Source: Patiria pectinifera | Taxonomy: Eukaryota > Echinodermata > Asteroidea > Valvatida > Asterinidae | Reading direction: 5' to 3' | Assembly (NCBI GenBank): GCA_029964075.1 | Contig: CM057136.1 | Coordinates: 558,001-622,000 of the forward strand | Length of the DNA stretch: 64,000 nt | The notes under the pieces: model-generated | What the model saw: only the letters and a program-made list of their open reading frames with translations | What the model was told of the DNA's origin: nothing | Database searches by the model: none | Part shown: positions 1-12,582 of the stretch, piece by piece | How the letters are laid out: each line of letters opens with the position of its first letter | Numbering within the stretch: position 1 is the first letter of the stretch | Position numbers and translations under genes: made by a program

Positions 1-1006
1 ATCCCTCGCAAAAATCACGCTGCGCTAGTCTGTCCCCCAAAATAATTGACCAAAATATACCCCTAATTAAGTCTCCCATAAAATAAAGCGTGCTATACAG
101 GGCGGATAAAAAAAACCCACGAAACTGAGATATTGTTGCTAATTGGAGCAAAAGTAGAGCACATGTAAACCAAAGGGTATGGTTGCCAATCAAGGCAGGT
201 GGGGAAAAATTATTGCCATTTTGAAGGTTGATATTGATAATTTTAAATGAACAAATTTCAAACATTTCAAGTACTTTTAATTATTTGACACGAACGTAAA
301 CCATTTTCCACACTTGAAACTGACCATGATTTGACACAAACATACCTGTGTTAAACGTGCAAACATCGCGACGATCTCAAAACTTGAATTCTCAAAGTAC
401 ATGAAGTACGATTATTTTTGCACAAACGCACCCAGGTGCGCCTGGCCGACGGCCGGCAAGATTCTCCCCACGTACAAACATTTTTTTTCAGCCTCCGATA
501 CGCACAATATAATTATTATACTCGCAATTAAAATGCACAATATAATCGTTACATACGTCATTATTTCACCTTGACATGCAAAATCTTATAAAATCCTGGT
601 TTTTTTTCTGATGCATGTGTGATCAAAATGCACACGATGACGGGTTCTGTCGACCACCAGCTGACAGGCATGCAGCGCGCGCATACAGCATGGTACACTG
701 GTTCCCTTCGCGTGCTAACGGAATCAATGCTATGATAAAGGACTGGAAACAGTGACTACTGCCTATACAAACGTCGTATCCATAATGATGTAGTGCCATC
801 GGCCGAAGTTGGATCGTAAAAATACCAAACAAACATCGATGGAGAAAGAGAGTTTCTGCGAATTAATTCACACAACGTGATCTTTATGTTCTGTGTATGT
901 GCTTTCCATTAAAATGACGAGAAGCTCAAACTTGTGGCGTAACAATAAAAATCGTAGCGTGTTTCTGCAGTAGTGCAAGATTCTCGGCCACGTGGGATGA
1001 GCCGTA
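1..1006. other. No gene seen
   Basis: This is AT-rich DNA with no frame resembling a known protein. At about 92-125 it has a sequence starting GCTATACAGGG that resembles the end of the palindromic element at 22813-23260, so a remnant of that family may be present. Nothing else is recognisable. Confidence 0.5.
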
Positions 1007-1286
1007 TTACAATGATAATGTAGTAACCAACGGATAATGTACCACCAACCGATAATGTCACACAAATTGACCGATACTGTATCACTAACCGATAATGTAA
1101 CAGAAATTGACCGATAGTGTAGTAAAATTGTACTACACTATCACTTGTCACATTATCGGTCTTAACCGATAATGTAACAAATATTGACCGATAATGTAGT
1201 AACATTTATTACACTATCGGTCAATTTGTGTGACATTATCGGTTGGTGATACATTATCAGTTGGTTACTACATCATCAGTTGTAAC
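1007..1286. repeat. Foldback element built from ACCGATAATGT units
   Basis: The two halves are inverted copies of each other: GATAATGTAGTAACCAA near 1014 is answered by TTGGTTACTACATCATC at 1261. The interior is a run of about ten ACCGATAATGT-type units in both orientations. The DNA could fold into a long hairpin. It resembles a non-autonomous foldback or MITE-type element. No coding capacity and no clear target duplication were seen. Confidence 0.7.
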
Positions 1287-1289
1287 ACG

Positions 1290-2180
1290 CCGTACACATA
1301 CTGCGCCGTATAAGCACGGCGCGATGTACGTCCAGCCCGGACTGAATGTCGGTGGCGCCAGCGGGCCGTGATGTATGTTAAGCATAGTGGAATCACCCTC
1401 CTCAAAAATATTTTTAATTAGGTGAGGCAAGTTTTAATCACTTTTGATGGCCAGTCTTGATCATTTTCGTGGCGCAAATGAAAATAATCCAGACGCAAAA
1501 TAAACATGATTCCTTGCTTTATACTAATATTATTATGATGCTCTATTAATCAGCACCCCAACAAAATTGGCGAAATAATTTTCCGACCTATTAATGCTAT
1601 TTTGAAAGGCATGTATTCGGAAGCAAATTAAGGATTTTTTTTCTTCACCTTAATTTTTTAATTTGAAACATACTTGTCAATGTAAACCATACTTTTCTAG
1701 TTCAGAAAGCTTTATCACAGGTTGTGACATGTTGATTTTTTTTAAGTTAACAATTTTGACTTTTTTCTTTAATTACAAAAATAGGGGCTAGCTACAAGAT
1801 CTTCTCTCAAAAATGTTCGGGCCCATAAACAGTGGGCCCCGAACCTCACGCCATGGCTTCGCAGGTTGTTGAATCACAGCAAAACTTCCCCCACAGGTTT
1901 GAAAAAATCCCAGGGAGAACCATGGGACGGTACGAATTAATTTGCCGTTATTTTGCCGAAAAATCCATCGGTGATCCATCCAAACCAATACATAAAGAAA
2001 GTAAGTGACTCTCATTATTTTTGGCGGTGCTGCGTGGTTACACTATGGTTTGGATGGATTTTTCGTCCAAATAACGGAATGACGGGTATAAAAACAAATT
2101 GAAGAAGATAACACGTTGTTTGTGCATCCTAATACGGCTTCACATTGAACACAATCTGTATTTTTTTTGTAAAAATATCG
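1290..2180. other. No gene seen
   Basis: AT-rich intergenic or intronic sequence with poly-T runs. No recognisable exon, RNA gene or clear repeat structure was found. Confidence 0.45.
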
Positions 2181-2183
2181 GCC

Positions 2184-2405
2184 AAAATGACATGGTGAAC
2201 CATCATGTTAAATCGTGTATATGCAATGACCATGTTGTATGAAACCAGCGCGCGCGCGTGTTGTTAGCGCGTAATACGCGCAATGACATGGACATGGCAA
2301 AATGACATGGTGAACCGTCATGTTGAATCGTGTATATGCATTGACCACCCTGTATGAAACCAGCGCGCGCGCGTGTTGTTATTTGAGCGCGTAATACGCG
2401 CAATG
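2184..2405. repeat. Tandem duplication, unit about 115 bp
   Basis: Two adjacent copies begin AAAATGACATGGTGAACC at about 2184 and 2299. Each ends with a GCGCGCGCGTGTTGTT tract followed by a GCGCGTAATACGCGCAATG palindrome. The copies differ by a few substitutions and a small indel. Confidence 0.75.
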
Positions 2406-2499
2406 TCCTAATCCCAATGTCAAGGCTATTTATTGTACATTCAGACAATCCTGGCTAAAATGGTTGGGACACTTCCTGAGCATGCCACGGTCACCCACT

Positions 2500-2714
2500 C
2501 CCCGCTCCCCTCGCTCCCCCGCTCCCCCCGCTTCCCCCGCTCCCCCGCTCCCCACTCCCCCGCTCCCCCGCTCCCCCGCTCCCCCGCTCCCCCGCTCCCC
2601 CGCTCCCCCGCTCCCCCGCTCCCCCGCTCCCCCGCTCCCCCGCTCCCCCGCTCCCCCGCTCCCCGCTCCCCCGCTCCCCCGCTCCCCCGCTCCCCCCGCT
2701 CCCCCCGCTCCATG
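2500..2714. repeat. CTCCCCCG microsatellite / minisatellite
   Basis: About 200 bp of nearly perfect CTCCCCCG octamers, with a few 7-mer and 9-mer variants. The tract is open in several frames on both strands and gives Pro/Ser/Arg-rich or Gly/Glu/Arg-rich peptides. These are compositional artefacts, not genes. Confidence 0.9.
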
Positions 2715-2851
2715 TTGTTCTCTCCAGCTGATTGAGCACACACCGCGCAATGAGAGACAACATTGACCGGGGGCCGGGGGGTTGGGGCCCAGCGAGATTT
2801 TATGGCCAGGGCGCCGACGTATGAGCACTATTCTGCCGGCCGAGTATGTCC

Positions 2852-3560
2852 TCAGAGTTTTCACGAAGAGACAATTTTGGCCACGGGGCGTTGAAACATA
2901 GTTTTGAGAAAATCGACTTTAAAGTTTAACCCTTTTTAAACTGAAGATTTCGCCTACTTTTAGAGGACATGTTGATTATTTTTTTATACCGATAGTAAGC
3001 TGAAATCTCACACTTACATATTGTACCAATTGCGAGTCAATAGACCAATTAATTGCGGAGCAATTAACGTTCATAGTCAATTGTCTCTTCGTGAAAACTC
3101 AAAATTCCACAGGCGATTGGTTTGCCGGAAAAAATGGCAATGATCCAATTGTCTCTTCGTGAAAACTCAAACTCTCCGCTATCCAAACACGCACAAGTTG
3201 TCTCTTCGTGAAAACTCAAAATCCCACACGCGCTTCGTTTTGCCCGCACGCGTCGTTTTGCTTGCGCGCGCTAGAAAATTGTCTCTTCGTGAAAACTCAA
3301 AATCGCACACGCGCGTTATTTTGTCCCCATAGAACAACGTGCATTTTTGCTACAATTGTCTCTTCGTGAAAACTGAAAATAGGACTTAGATGAAATTTTC
3401 CCTTTATTGATTCTCATGATCTCAATGATTTCATCTGATTTTGACAAAATAAATTCGCCAAGATGTCCGTTGCAATACACTTAGCCTAATCGATTTCGGC
3501 CCCAAAAAGAATTTCGAAAATATATTGATTTTTGCCAAAATTGTCTCTTCGTAAAAACTG
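2852..3560. repeat. Foldback element with CTTCGTGAAAAC iterons
   Basis: The left end (GTTTTCACGAAGAGACAATT from 2857) is matched in inverted orientation at 3530-3560. Between them TTGTCTCTTCGTGAAAACTC recurs in direct orientation at about 3079, 3149, 3198, 3279 and 3356, separated by unique spacers of 50-80 bp. It looks like a non-autonomous terminal-repeat element with internal iterons. The core CTTCGTGAAAAC is shared with the element at 13231-13887. Confidence 0.65.
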
Positions 3561-3566
3561 TAACGA

Positions 3567-3644
3567 TATTTTGTATGTAAGTTATATAAAGTAATTTAAG
3601 TCTCTTATTTTGTATGTAAGTTATATAAAGTAATTTAAGTCTCT
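3567..3644. repeat. Perfect 39 bp tandem duplication
   Basis: Two identical 39 bp units beginning TATTTTGTATGTAAG stand back to back. They lie just outside the right end of the iteron-bearing element. No function is apparent. Confidence 0.85.
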
Positions 3645-3804
3645 TCTTTTTGAAAGAATTATGTTTTCTTTCTTTATAAATCTGAACCTTTTGTGGCTGT
3701 CTTTCCTCCTTTATGGAGCAAAACCTAAAAAACACAAGTGTGTTGCTCGGTGTTTTATGCTCGTTTGGAGATGATTTAAGCCTATTTTTCTAGTGTGTAT
3801 TTAC

Positions 3805-4262
3805 GGAAGACGGATAGTGCCATTCAATGAGTGTGAATATATTTTTTTGGTTCGTGTGAAAATTGTTTTTGTACAGCGGCCGCCACTTATTATGTGGCGG
3901 CCGCCAGATAATAAGTGGCGGCCGCCACATAAGTCGTCATAATAAGTGGCGGCCGCTGTACAAACAATTTTTTCACACCTAAAAAAAATATATATTCACA
4001 CTTTTTTTTTATGTGGCGGCCGCCACTTATTATGACGACTTATGCGCCGCCACATAAAAAAGTGTAAATATATTTTTGGTACGTGTGATTTTTTATTTTT
4101 TTTTTGTACAGCGGCCGCCACTAATTATGACGACTTATGTGGTGGCCGCCATTTATTATCTGGCGGCCACCAGATAATAAGTGCCTGCTGCTGTACAAAA
4201 AAAAAAATCACACGCACCAAAAAAATATATGCACACTCATTTAGTGGCACTTTCCGTCTTCC
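3805..4262. mobile_element. MITE with NotI-site-rich hairpins
   Basis: Terminal inverted repeats of about 60 bp start GGAAGACGGATAGTGCCA on the left and read GGAAGACGGAAAGTGCCA from the right end. The interior repeats GCGGCCGCCACTTATTATG in both orientations, so several 8 bp GCGGCCGC palindromes and nested hairpins occur within 350 bp. No transposase is encoded. I could not identify a target duplication. Confidence 0.75.
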
Positions 4263-4446
4263 GGATGTATAGTTATAGTAAGATCGTTGATTTTTGCAGA
4301 AGATGCTAAATATTTTTTTCCCCGCTAGATCTACTCCCAAGCTTTATGACATTTTTTTCACAAACATCTGCTAGAATTTTCTGCTACGGTAACCTCATTG
4401 TTTCTTATAAGAAACTGTTAACAACGCAAAAATAGTGAGATTGTAA

Positions 4447-4640
4447 CAGTGGCGTAGCCAGTAATTTTTCAGTGGGAGGCGCTGGGGGGGGGGGGGGCGG
4501 GAACATTTCAGGGGGGGCGTCATGTAGATCAATTATAATTTTTTTAGGAACTCAAACTCTCAGTGGAGGGGGGGGGGGCGACAAGGTTTCACGAGGGGCT
4601 GTCGCCCCTCCCCACCCCACCCCCCGTGGCTACGCCACTG
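4447..4640. mobile_element. Short hAT-like MITE
   Basis: It starts CAGTGGCGTAGCCAG and ends GTGGCTACGCCACTG. The flanking octamers GATTGTAA and CATTGTAG agree at six of eight bases, as expected for a decayed 8 bp hAT target duplication. The interior is G-run-rich. Confidence 0.7.
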
Positions 4641-5088
4641 CATTGTAGTCTTTATACAAATTCATTTCAAATAATCAGAAAAGAATCAAATATCAGACCA
4701 GAAAAACCGTCTTAAACCGCCATCAACGGCCTTTCTAATACCTGCTACACTCTAAAAACTGAAGTGTTGAATTTTAACATTTTCGAAGTGTTACTACCAA
4801 AACAACATTTCAAATGTTGCAAAAGGTTATTCCAACTCTTAGTAATGCTAAAGTTAACCAACTTTAAGATGTAAATTTTCACATTTTAAAAGTGTTGTGA
4901 GCTTTCCTGCATAGACGCGCGCAGCAATGTATTAGGCGACTGAGCATTTTGATTGGATAGTGAGTTTAGCGCGCCGCGCGCGCGCACTAGATTTTTTTCC
5001 ATCCGAGCTCCAATATGGCGTTGCGTTCTTCATAAACTTTTGTCCTACATATCGACCAACATCGACGACCATCTTGATATAACCTGCT

Positions 5089-5557
5089 GAGTAAAGGTGA
5101 GATTTTTTTTATACTGAGATATTAGCGTAGGAACACTGCACATTTTGATGTTAATACTACTTTTATATAGTACGAAATTAACAGATAATTTTAGACCTTA
5201 GTTCTAACACATGGGTGTCGCTATACATTGTGCGTGTACGTACATAACGTGCTTTTGATTTGCGTGATGTATCGATGATGTAAGTACACATGTACGTATC
5301 TTACAATCGTCAGAAGTATGACCAATCTTTAGTCTTTACAATCTCAGTTATGTGTGTATTTCCATATGAGGACAATGTATCGATACATCAGGCAAATCCA
5401 ATCCACGTATGAACGTACGAACATGTATAAAGACACTCATCTGTTATAGGGTCTAAAACTATCTGTTAATTTCGTACGATATAAAAGCAGAGTCTACATA
5501 AAAATGTGCAGTGTTCCTACGATAATATCTCAGTATAAACAAATCTCACATTTACTC
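5089..5557. repeat. Long palindrome (foldback)
   Basis: The left arm, from GAGTAAAGGTGAGATTT, is matched in inverted orientation by the right arm ending AAATCTCACATTTACTC. Arms of about 230 bp pair with scattered mismatches through landmarks such as AGGAACACTGCACATTTT and GATGTATCGAT. It is probably a foldback element nested in the element at 4748-6184. Confidence 0.7.
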
Positions 5558-5584
5558 AAATGGTAACATCGGGTTACTTAGTTA

Positions 5585-5770
5585 TTGTTAAATCATAATT
5601 ATGACATCTCTTATAATTACGACTTAGCATTAAGCCGTAAATACGACTTAGGATATCTCATAATTATGACTTAATACTAAGTCATAATAATGAGATGTAA
5701 GTCATAATTAGATTTAACAATCACTAAGTCGTAATTATGAGATGTAAGTCATAATTATGACTTAGTTTTT
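5585..5770. repeat. TCATAATTATGA palindromic iterons
   Basis: Words of the form AAGTCATAATTATGA and their inversions recur about eight times, alternating with GAGATGTAAGTC. The block can fold on itself. It is probably part of the surrounding element. Confidence 0.65.
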
Positions 5771-6189
5771 TTTTTTTAGTTTGTATTATGTCCCTTTAAC
5801 GCTTCCGTACAAAGTAACACATTTAAAGGGTAACAAATAGTTGTCTCAACAATTTCAAAGGGTTGAATATCAACACTTTCTTATCACTTGGCAAGGAGTA
5901 AAGGGGTAACTGAATAGTAAAGGGAACATTTATAGGGGTCAGATCCAACACTTTCCTACACTTTTCTAACATTTTCAAAATGCTGGATCCCAACACTTTT
6001 TTAACATTTGTAAAAGTGTTGCAAAAGGGATCGACACTTTTGTAACTTTCTAAACGTTTTGGAATTCGTAACACTTTAGAAAGTGTTGAATCAACTTTTA
6101 AAGTGTGATCAGTGACCGCACACTTAGCAAGTGTTAAAGTTATCATTTATAAAAGTTGAATCGAACACTTTTGTTTTTAAAGTGTATAC

Positions 6190-7870
6190 GTGCTGTGTCA
6201 GGAGCAGCAAAAATGTACTGAATTTCCTTTGTCTCGAGTCACATTTTGCCCTTGTAAAAAGCTATTGATGCACTTCTGTTCACACCCCCAAAAACTTTAA
6301 GCAGTAAAAAGGCAATTAAGGGAGAAAACGTTCAATGGTCAACGACGTTCGCCTACCGGTCATTTAAAAAAACACAGCCAGCTGCACTTACCTCGTATAG
6401 TGTTATTTTCCCGCCACTTCTATCCCCGTCACTTGGGTAATTCTCTTAGCCTCGTAGTTGGTGGAGAGAAACAACAGTATACGGTTCCTTACCAGAAAAA
6501 AATCGGCGACGAAATGTGACAACGTGGCATCAGCGTCCGTCCTCGATATCCGCCGCTCACTGCGGCAATGCGCTTTGTGAACTGAGCAAGAAAGGACTCA
6601 TATGTTGGCTTTTCAATCGTTTCATTTGTTGTCCGTTACCATGGTGAAATGACGCAGATGACGAAGTAAAAATTGTACGTGCGGGCTTTCAAGGTGTGGC
6701 ACCATGAAATATAAATTCGCGAATCAAATGGCTGAAAATGTGTGTATCAGATGGCTGATGAGATTTCCAATGAAATTGAAACTTGAAACAATGAAACTCG
6801 CACATCCGTGATCAAATGAAGACATTTTTGTTTTTCCTCTGAACACTTTGCCTCCGTAAAATCAAATCGTGGTGGTGTGTGTGAGTTTGGTTCTGCATTC
6901 AATAGGGGACGTTGAACAATAGAGACAATAGGAACCCCAATTCCCGAAAGATCCCCTATTTGGATTCGTGTACAAAACATATGGGAGGTCTTCCTAAAAG
7001 GTTGAGTACAGAAAAAGTGGGACAATAGGGGGTCGCCGATTGCAAGCAAATACACACTTGGGGGTGTGTGTGTGGGGAGGGGGGATAATTGCATCTCTTT
7101 CGATAAAGGTAGCGTATCTGTGACGTATTCAGGATTAGGCGGGGGTGGGGGGGGGGAGCGGGAGGGGCAACGGTCCAAAAATTGAATCCCGGTCATCAGT
7201 TTGTACCATACACGTATCACTAGTGTTTATTGTGCAACAGATATTGAATCGTTATGGGTCATTCTATCAATTAATTTGGGGTCCACTTTTTTCCTGTCCC
7301 TGTTGCATCTGGGAGCTATATATGATTTTATAATTCTGATGCACTTCTTGATGTAGTTGTCATCCAAGAGGATTATGAATAGCAAACTACCTACCCAACA
7401 AATAAAATATCGTTTAAAGTCATTCCTAATGAACCGAACCATACCTTCAATGGGCCGCCTTTTCAAATCCGACGATCATTAATTGGTGTCAGAGCTAGTA
7501 CCATATGCTTCTTCTTATATCATTATTACAGTTGATTGATGCAATACTAAAGGGGTGTTGGACTGGTTGTTTCATGTGCCAGTATATTTTCTTGTGTTGC
7601 ATGTTTTTGACTATCTTAAGTTTTGGGACTCTCATACATAGTATTCAGAGTCCCACATTTTCGGACTAACTTCGGACCCTAACTTTATATAATGACTCAT
7701 AGGATTTAATCGAAATTCTTTGCTTAACGCCTACTTCAAAATAAGTTCATAAACATTTTTTAAACACTCAGGAAAAATACTTAGGTATAACATGAAATTC
7801 AACTTCACACTTAGCACTACTACATGTATTTCACACATACAAACTATCTTAAGAACGCGCATTCTATCCT
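6190..7870. other. No gene; degraded repeat fragment
   Basis: No exon was recognised. A piece near 6795-6890 (CCTCCGTAAAATCAAAT and neighbours) matches the interior of the hAT-like MITEs at 8272 and 28520, so this stretch holds at least one eroded copy. The rest is unremarkable AT-rich DNA. Confidence 0.45.
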
Positions 7871-7878
7871 GCTTGTTA

Positions 7879-8002
7879 CACTGCAAAAACTGCAGTGTTA
7901 AATTTACACCATTGGTATCTATATAGGACCATCTGGTGTTAGTGGGTGTTGTCATGTATGGATACCGAAAGGTGTTCAATTAACACTACAGTTTTTGCAG
8001 TG
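7879..8002. mobile_element. 124 bp TA-flanked MITE
   Basis: It begins CACTGCAAAAACTGCAGTG and ends, inverted, CACTGCAAAAACTGTAGTG. TA occurs directly outside both ends. Size and ends fit a Tc1/mariner-type MITE, probably the same end family as 4748-6184. Confidence 0.8.
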
Positions 8003-8271
8003 TATATACCTGTCAAGTTGTCGACCTTCTCCATCCCTCTGGGTTTTTTTCACCGATAGTAATAACTTGTAATTATTCACCACACATATACTAAGTAATG
8101 TTAATCCTCATAATAAAATACGTTCTTGTTATTCATGATTCACTTTTCTCTTTCAAGCAAAAAGATGTTGACGTCATACGTAATATATACGTGTCTGTAC
8201 ATGACCCAGCACTGTACGGAAATATCTAATTTTCCTATTCACATCGAACATTACGTATTCTTTACACTAAG

Positions 8272-8650
8272 CAGCGGCGGCGGAACGGTTTTCAAACTGG
8301 GGCATCACTAAAAAGGGGCACTTGCACATCCGTGCTGAAATGTCGACACGGTGTTTTTTTTCACCGGACACTTGGCCTCCGTAAAATGAAATAGTGTGTG
8401 TGTGTAGGGGGGGGGGAGGGGGTGTTGAAAAGTGGGGGTGGGGGAGGGGGGCTGGTACCATCTCCCAAAATGGGGGCGCTCTTCAAAACCGGCCATTATG
8501 CAAACTACGCATTATGTTAGGGTTTGGGGCTTTGTTTTCATATTTCTCGTTCATATCAGAACTCTATACCATTTGGGGCAATGGTTATACTCAAAACATA
8601 TTATCCGTAATTTTAGTGCCCCCCTGCCTCCCCCGGTTCCGCCGCCCCTG
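8272..8650. mobile_element. hAT-like MITE with 8 bp target duplication
   Basis: The element starts CAGCGGCGGCGGAACGG and ends CCGGTTCCGCCGCCCCTG. ACACTAAG flanks it perfectly at 8264-8271 and 8651-8658. An 8 bp duplication and CAG...CTG ends are typical of the hAT superfamily. It encodes nothing recognisable. A longer relative lies at 28520-29008, and fragments occur near 6800, 25240 and 36970. Confidence 0.88.
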
Positions 8651-8659
8651 ACACTAAGT

Positions 8660-11655
8660 AATACATTATTTTATATAAAATTATCACAATTATCATAACT
8701 TCTAACCAGTAACTATAGGTAGGCCTGTACTGGGGTCCGGGTTAATACCGAGCGTGGGCATGTAGCGATAGCAAATGACTATATACTTGACAGAATCAAG
8801 ACGCGCATGCGTATGCGTTTTGTTAGTTCTGTCAATCTTGTTTCTTGAACAAGATTTGCAGAGCTACAGCCATTGAAGAATGAAGAACCGTCGATATGAT
8901 GGCTGGATAGCTCAGTTGGTCCCGCTCCAGTCAAATTCTTTATTCAACTTTCTTATAAATCGTGTGCATTGCAAGCGTGAAGCTAGTGCTCTACGGGCGA
9001 AAACTGTCGATGTTTGCGCAAAACACGAGGATGAACACTCTACAAAATGACTCATATTTATTTTAGGCCTACTTCATGCATTACAATTTTTTTTATGCAG
9101 TATTACCATATTAAATACCAATTAAATATTACACAATCTAATTTAGTCCGGTCAATTTAAGTTAAGACCTAGAACAAATTGCAATAGAAACCATTCAAGC
9201 GTCAAACAACTTCAAATAAAAACACGAACATGTAAAACATCTAATTGTCTCTGTGGAGTGGAAGGGTGTTTTTCCAAGCATTTTTTGAGATTAAAATTTG
9301 GGACATTTTATCCTCGAACAATTCGTCTGGTGACTTGCTTCGATTTACATGCTTATAAGCTAATGTTTAGGATTCGTGACCACATGCGAGTGAAGCAGAC
9401 GACATTGCGTCGGAAACTAAAAAAAAAAGTTGTCACGTCTGTCATACAATTTCGTTTTTCTTTTTACATAAATTTGCACAGTGAGTTTTATATTAAGAGC
9501 AGTAAACGTTTGTAAATTGGTTCAAAATTCTACATTTGACGGGGCTATGTCTGTTTCAAGTCATAATTTTATACTGGGCACTACGGATAGAGTGGACGAT
9601 TTTCGCCTTAAGTGCGCAATTTTTTTTAAGTCCACAGACGATATGATTATTTGCAAAAAGGGATGTCTAAAAAGATCATACACAGACTGAAAACGGTTGG
9701 TCAGTGCATGCATGAACCATTTTGAAAGTAAAGCGAAAAATCTTTATTTAAAGATTATTGATTGAGCGCCTGAAAATGATTTGTTAGATTTGGTTAAGAA
9801 CATTCAGGAAGTACTGGGCTCGGGTTGTGATGCTAACAGTACATTTGTTAGTGCATGAAAATATGAAACAAAACATCTCAAAACACTTTGGTCACAACTC
9901 ACAATCAAAACAAAAATGTCTATGAGGTTGATGAGAAACAGATGTAGTTCTGTACATGAGTTTTGCATGTACGTCACACATTTTTCATAAGTACATTTTG
10001 TAATTTAAACAGCTAAATTGTGAAGATCCTGATCGAGGTATATATGAAAATTGATTGAGACATCTACTTGTACTGTCAAAAGTGAAATGCACTACTCCAG
10101 AAAAGCATACTTACGTCCCAACGACACGATTCTTTGGATGGAACAGACCTCGCGTTGTTATTACGTTAAAAAAAATATCTCAATTGCATGGTCCACAACC
10201 CCCTCCCTCCCTGGCCTACTGAGGCTTTGATCTGGGGGCACGTATGTTATTTGTAGAGGTAATGTACTTGTCACACTGCCTATATTTCTTTTCTCTAAAG
10301 CCCAGAATTCAGCTAAATTGTCACTGCAAGATTTTAATCCAGTTAATTTGTCTTCATTAAGGTTTTTTTGAGTATACATTATTTTTTGAATAATTTATAG
10401 GTATTTTATTAGCTATGCCAATGACCTAAATTCATCACAAAACGAACACACGAATCTTGGATTTCGGATATTTTCCCTAATATTTAAAATTGGACTCCGG
10501 CCTACGGGCGTAGACACTTAAATTTAATTTTTAAATGGATCTCTTTGTGTATATCATTGCCCGGCCTTGTTTCAAGTAGACCTGTTTATGCAAAGATTTT
10601 CCCTAAAACAAATGGTTTATTGAGCACAAAGTGATTTATTTTAACCAATAAATAATTCGTGAAGAAAAAAATCTCAAATTTCTTGATATTTTTCAAGAAA
10701 ATATCCTATAGTATGTGGCGGCAGTGTAAATTACCATAAATTTTAATAATGGTGGACATAGAAAAGTCGTCTGCTGTGATCAGTGGTGTCTCGCGAAGTC
10801 TCATACGTGATTTGAACGGATTTTCTGACGGGTAACGGACGCAAAAGAAAACACGACACCCTCCATATGACTGTTTACGTATGATAAAAAGTTAGTAGCA
10901 AAAAAGTGAATAAACTTTTCCACTCCACTGATGAAATTAGATTTTCAGTATGTTAAATAGTGATGTTTCCTCAGCATGATAACGTTAAAATAAACTCTAT
11001 TGCAATTTGTTCTAGGTCAGGCCCTGTTTTGTTCTAAATTGACCGGACTAATTCTGCATTACATATTTACGAGAAAGAAATTCTACTTTTTTTTTAGTAA
11101 GCTCATCTATTCTTCGTCACCATATTTAGATTACAAGTTTGTCTTCACTTATTTTCAGTGCGGACTGAAAATGTCAAATTGTAACATAATGCATCAAGTA
11201 TGTTCAGCTGGGAAACTTCTTTTATTTAGTATGTGTAAATTTGTTCAATCACTGATGCAGAATAAGACTCGTTTGCCACATTCATTGTGTATTAAAGGAT
11301 ATATATAGGCCTACATATTTCTGCCTGTAAATTAGCTCAAAACGGCGACATTAAAACCCCGTCAATTTCACGAAAATAGGGCTTATTGCAAATACATTTT
11401 AAATACTAGATTTCAGCCTCTATTTTTTTAAAATAATTCTCATTGTAATGCTTGAGCCAAAACCTTCATCACGTTCATCTATTGCACCTTTTACAATGCT
11501 TAAAAAAGTACACATAAACTAATGTCATCTGTCATAACTGCTTATACTATAAATTTCGGTTCGATTGATTCAGAACTTGTAAAGTTATCATTGTTTTCCT
11601 TGGGTTTATCTCCGACATCGATTTTAAAGACGGTCAGTCCCGTTTTCCTTTGTTA
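8660..11655. other. 3 kb without a recognised gene
   Basis: Both strands were read without finding an exon that matches a known family. A fragment at about 8902-8935 contains GGATAGCTCAGTTGGT, the 5' part of a tRNA-like (A-box) sequence with no B box or cloverleaf after it, so it may be a decayed SINE end. It lies downstream of the FReD exon that ends at 11662 and would contain its 3' UTR, whose extent is unknown. Confidence 0.4.
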
Positions 11656-11661
11656 TTTTTT

Positions 11662-11912
11662 TTATACAGTGTAGTAACGATGCAGTTTCATTTCACACTT
11701 GACTATTACATGCCCTGCCCATCCAGCCCATTTCAAACCACCATCGTGATATTTCCCATTCAGGCTGTACGAAATATCATCACTACACGCTCCGAACCAC
11801 CACCCCCCTCCCTGTCGATCTGCACAGTTACCCTGCTCCTCATCATCCTGGTCTTTGTCATACGTTGAGAATTTATGTTGATTGAAGTGAGGGAAATCAG
11901 AATCCGGTGAAT
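11662..11912 (-). CDS. FReD exon C2 (C-terminal, ends in stop)
   Basis: This is the C-terminal exon of a fibrinogen-related domain. The acceptor TTGCTCTTGCGCAG precedes it; it starts in phase 1 and ends in TAA (82 residues after the split codon). It shows FSTYDKDQDD, the usual calcium-binding loop of the family, then NCA...GGGWWFGAC with the paired cysteines, then a short tail with LKWAGW and MKLHRY. FReD proteins are secreted lectin-like or matrix proteins that bind sugars, acetyl groups or protein partners. Exon B2 ends in phase 1 and joins in frame to give LDRDSPDSDF. Exon B1 is also phase-compatible, so this exon could serve either upstream half. Confidence 0.9.
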
Positions 11913-12582
11913 CTGCGCAAGAGCAAATAAATATTAAAATGATATGGGTTTTACGACACCACTTTGGGAGTGGACGATGAAAAACACAAATAATAAATTG
12001 AGACCAGGAATAGATGTATTGTATTACAAGCACATTTACGGTGTGTGTGCTTTTGAGTAGACCTGTAGTGTATTCATTATTTTAATACTTAATTAAATAA
12101 CAAAAACCTCAAAGATGGACGCTGCTGGCAAAGACAAGAAATAGGTCCAATTGTATATCAATGGTTTAAGTTATGGCTTAAGAATGAGCGTCGAATGTTG
12201 TACGCATTTTGGTGTACAATTCATCATTTACATGTATATGTTTATGTTTATGTTAGGACAGGATTCTCCAATGTTTTGGTGCTGTTCTGTAGTAACGTCG
12301 TGGTTACTTTAAAAAAAAAAAAAAAACAGCACAGCACAGCACAGCCCCACATTATCTTAGTGCCTGCCTGCCTGACTGACTGACCGACTGACTGTCGCTT
12401 GTGAATTAGACTTACTTAAGTCTCACATTTGCCAAAAATAGGATTACCTCGTAACGGCAGTGATTGGACAAAATCCGATCTGAATCATTGGAAAGTATTT
12501 TGTGCGCTCTGTGACCAGCTTTGTCTTGTTTTGTTTTATCATTGCTGTCATAATAGACCTACATTTCGGTGTATTAACATAC

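Larger units (their letters stand above)
4748..6184. mobile_element. TA-flanked TIR element with internal palindromes
   Basis: The ends are CACTCTAAAAACTGAAGTGTT and, inverted, CACTTTAAAAACAAAAGTGTT, each flanked by TA as in the Tc1/mariner superfamily. Sub-terminal DNA repeats AACACTTTNAAAAGTGTT-like words. A second long palindrome (5089-5557) and an AAGTCATAATTATGA-rich block (5585-5770) lie inside. No transposase was recognised. The end motif matches the short element at 7879-8002. Confidence 0.6.

Noticed and set aside
2430-2864. Open frames of 90-144 codons, Gly/Arg/Glu-rich or Pro-rich
   Set aside because: They are translations of the CTCCCCCG tandem repeat in several frames on both strands.
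8902-8935. tRNA-like 5' end (GGATAGCTCAGTTGGT)
   Set aside because: There is no anticodon arm, no B box and no acceptor pairing downstream, so it is not called as a tRNA.
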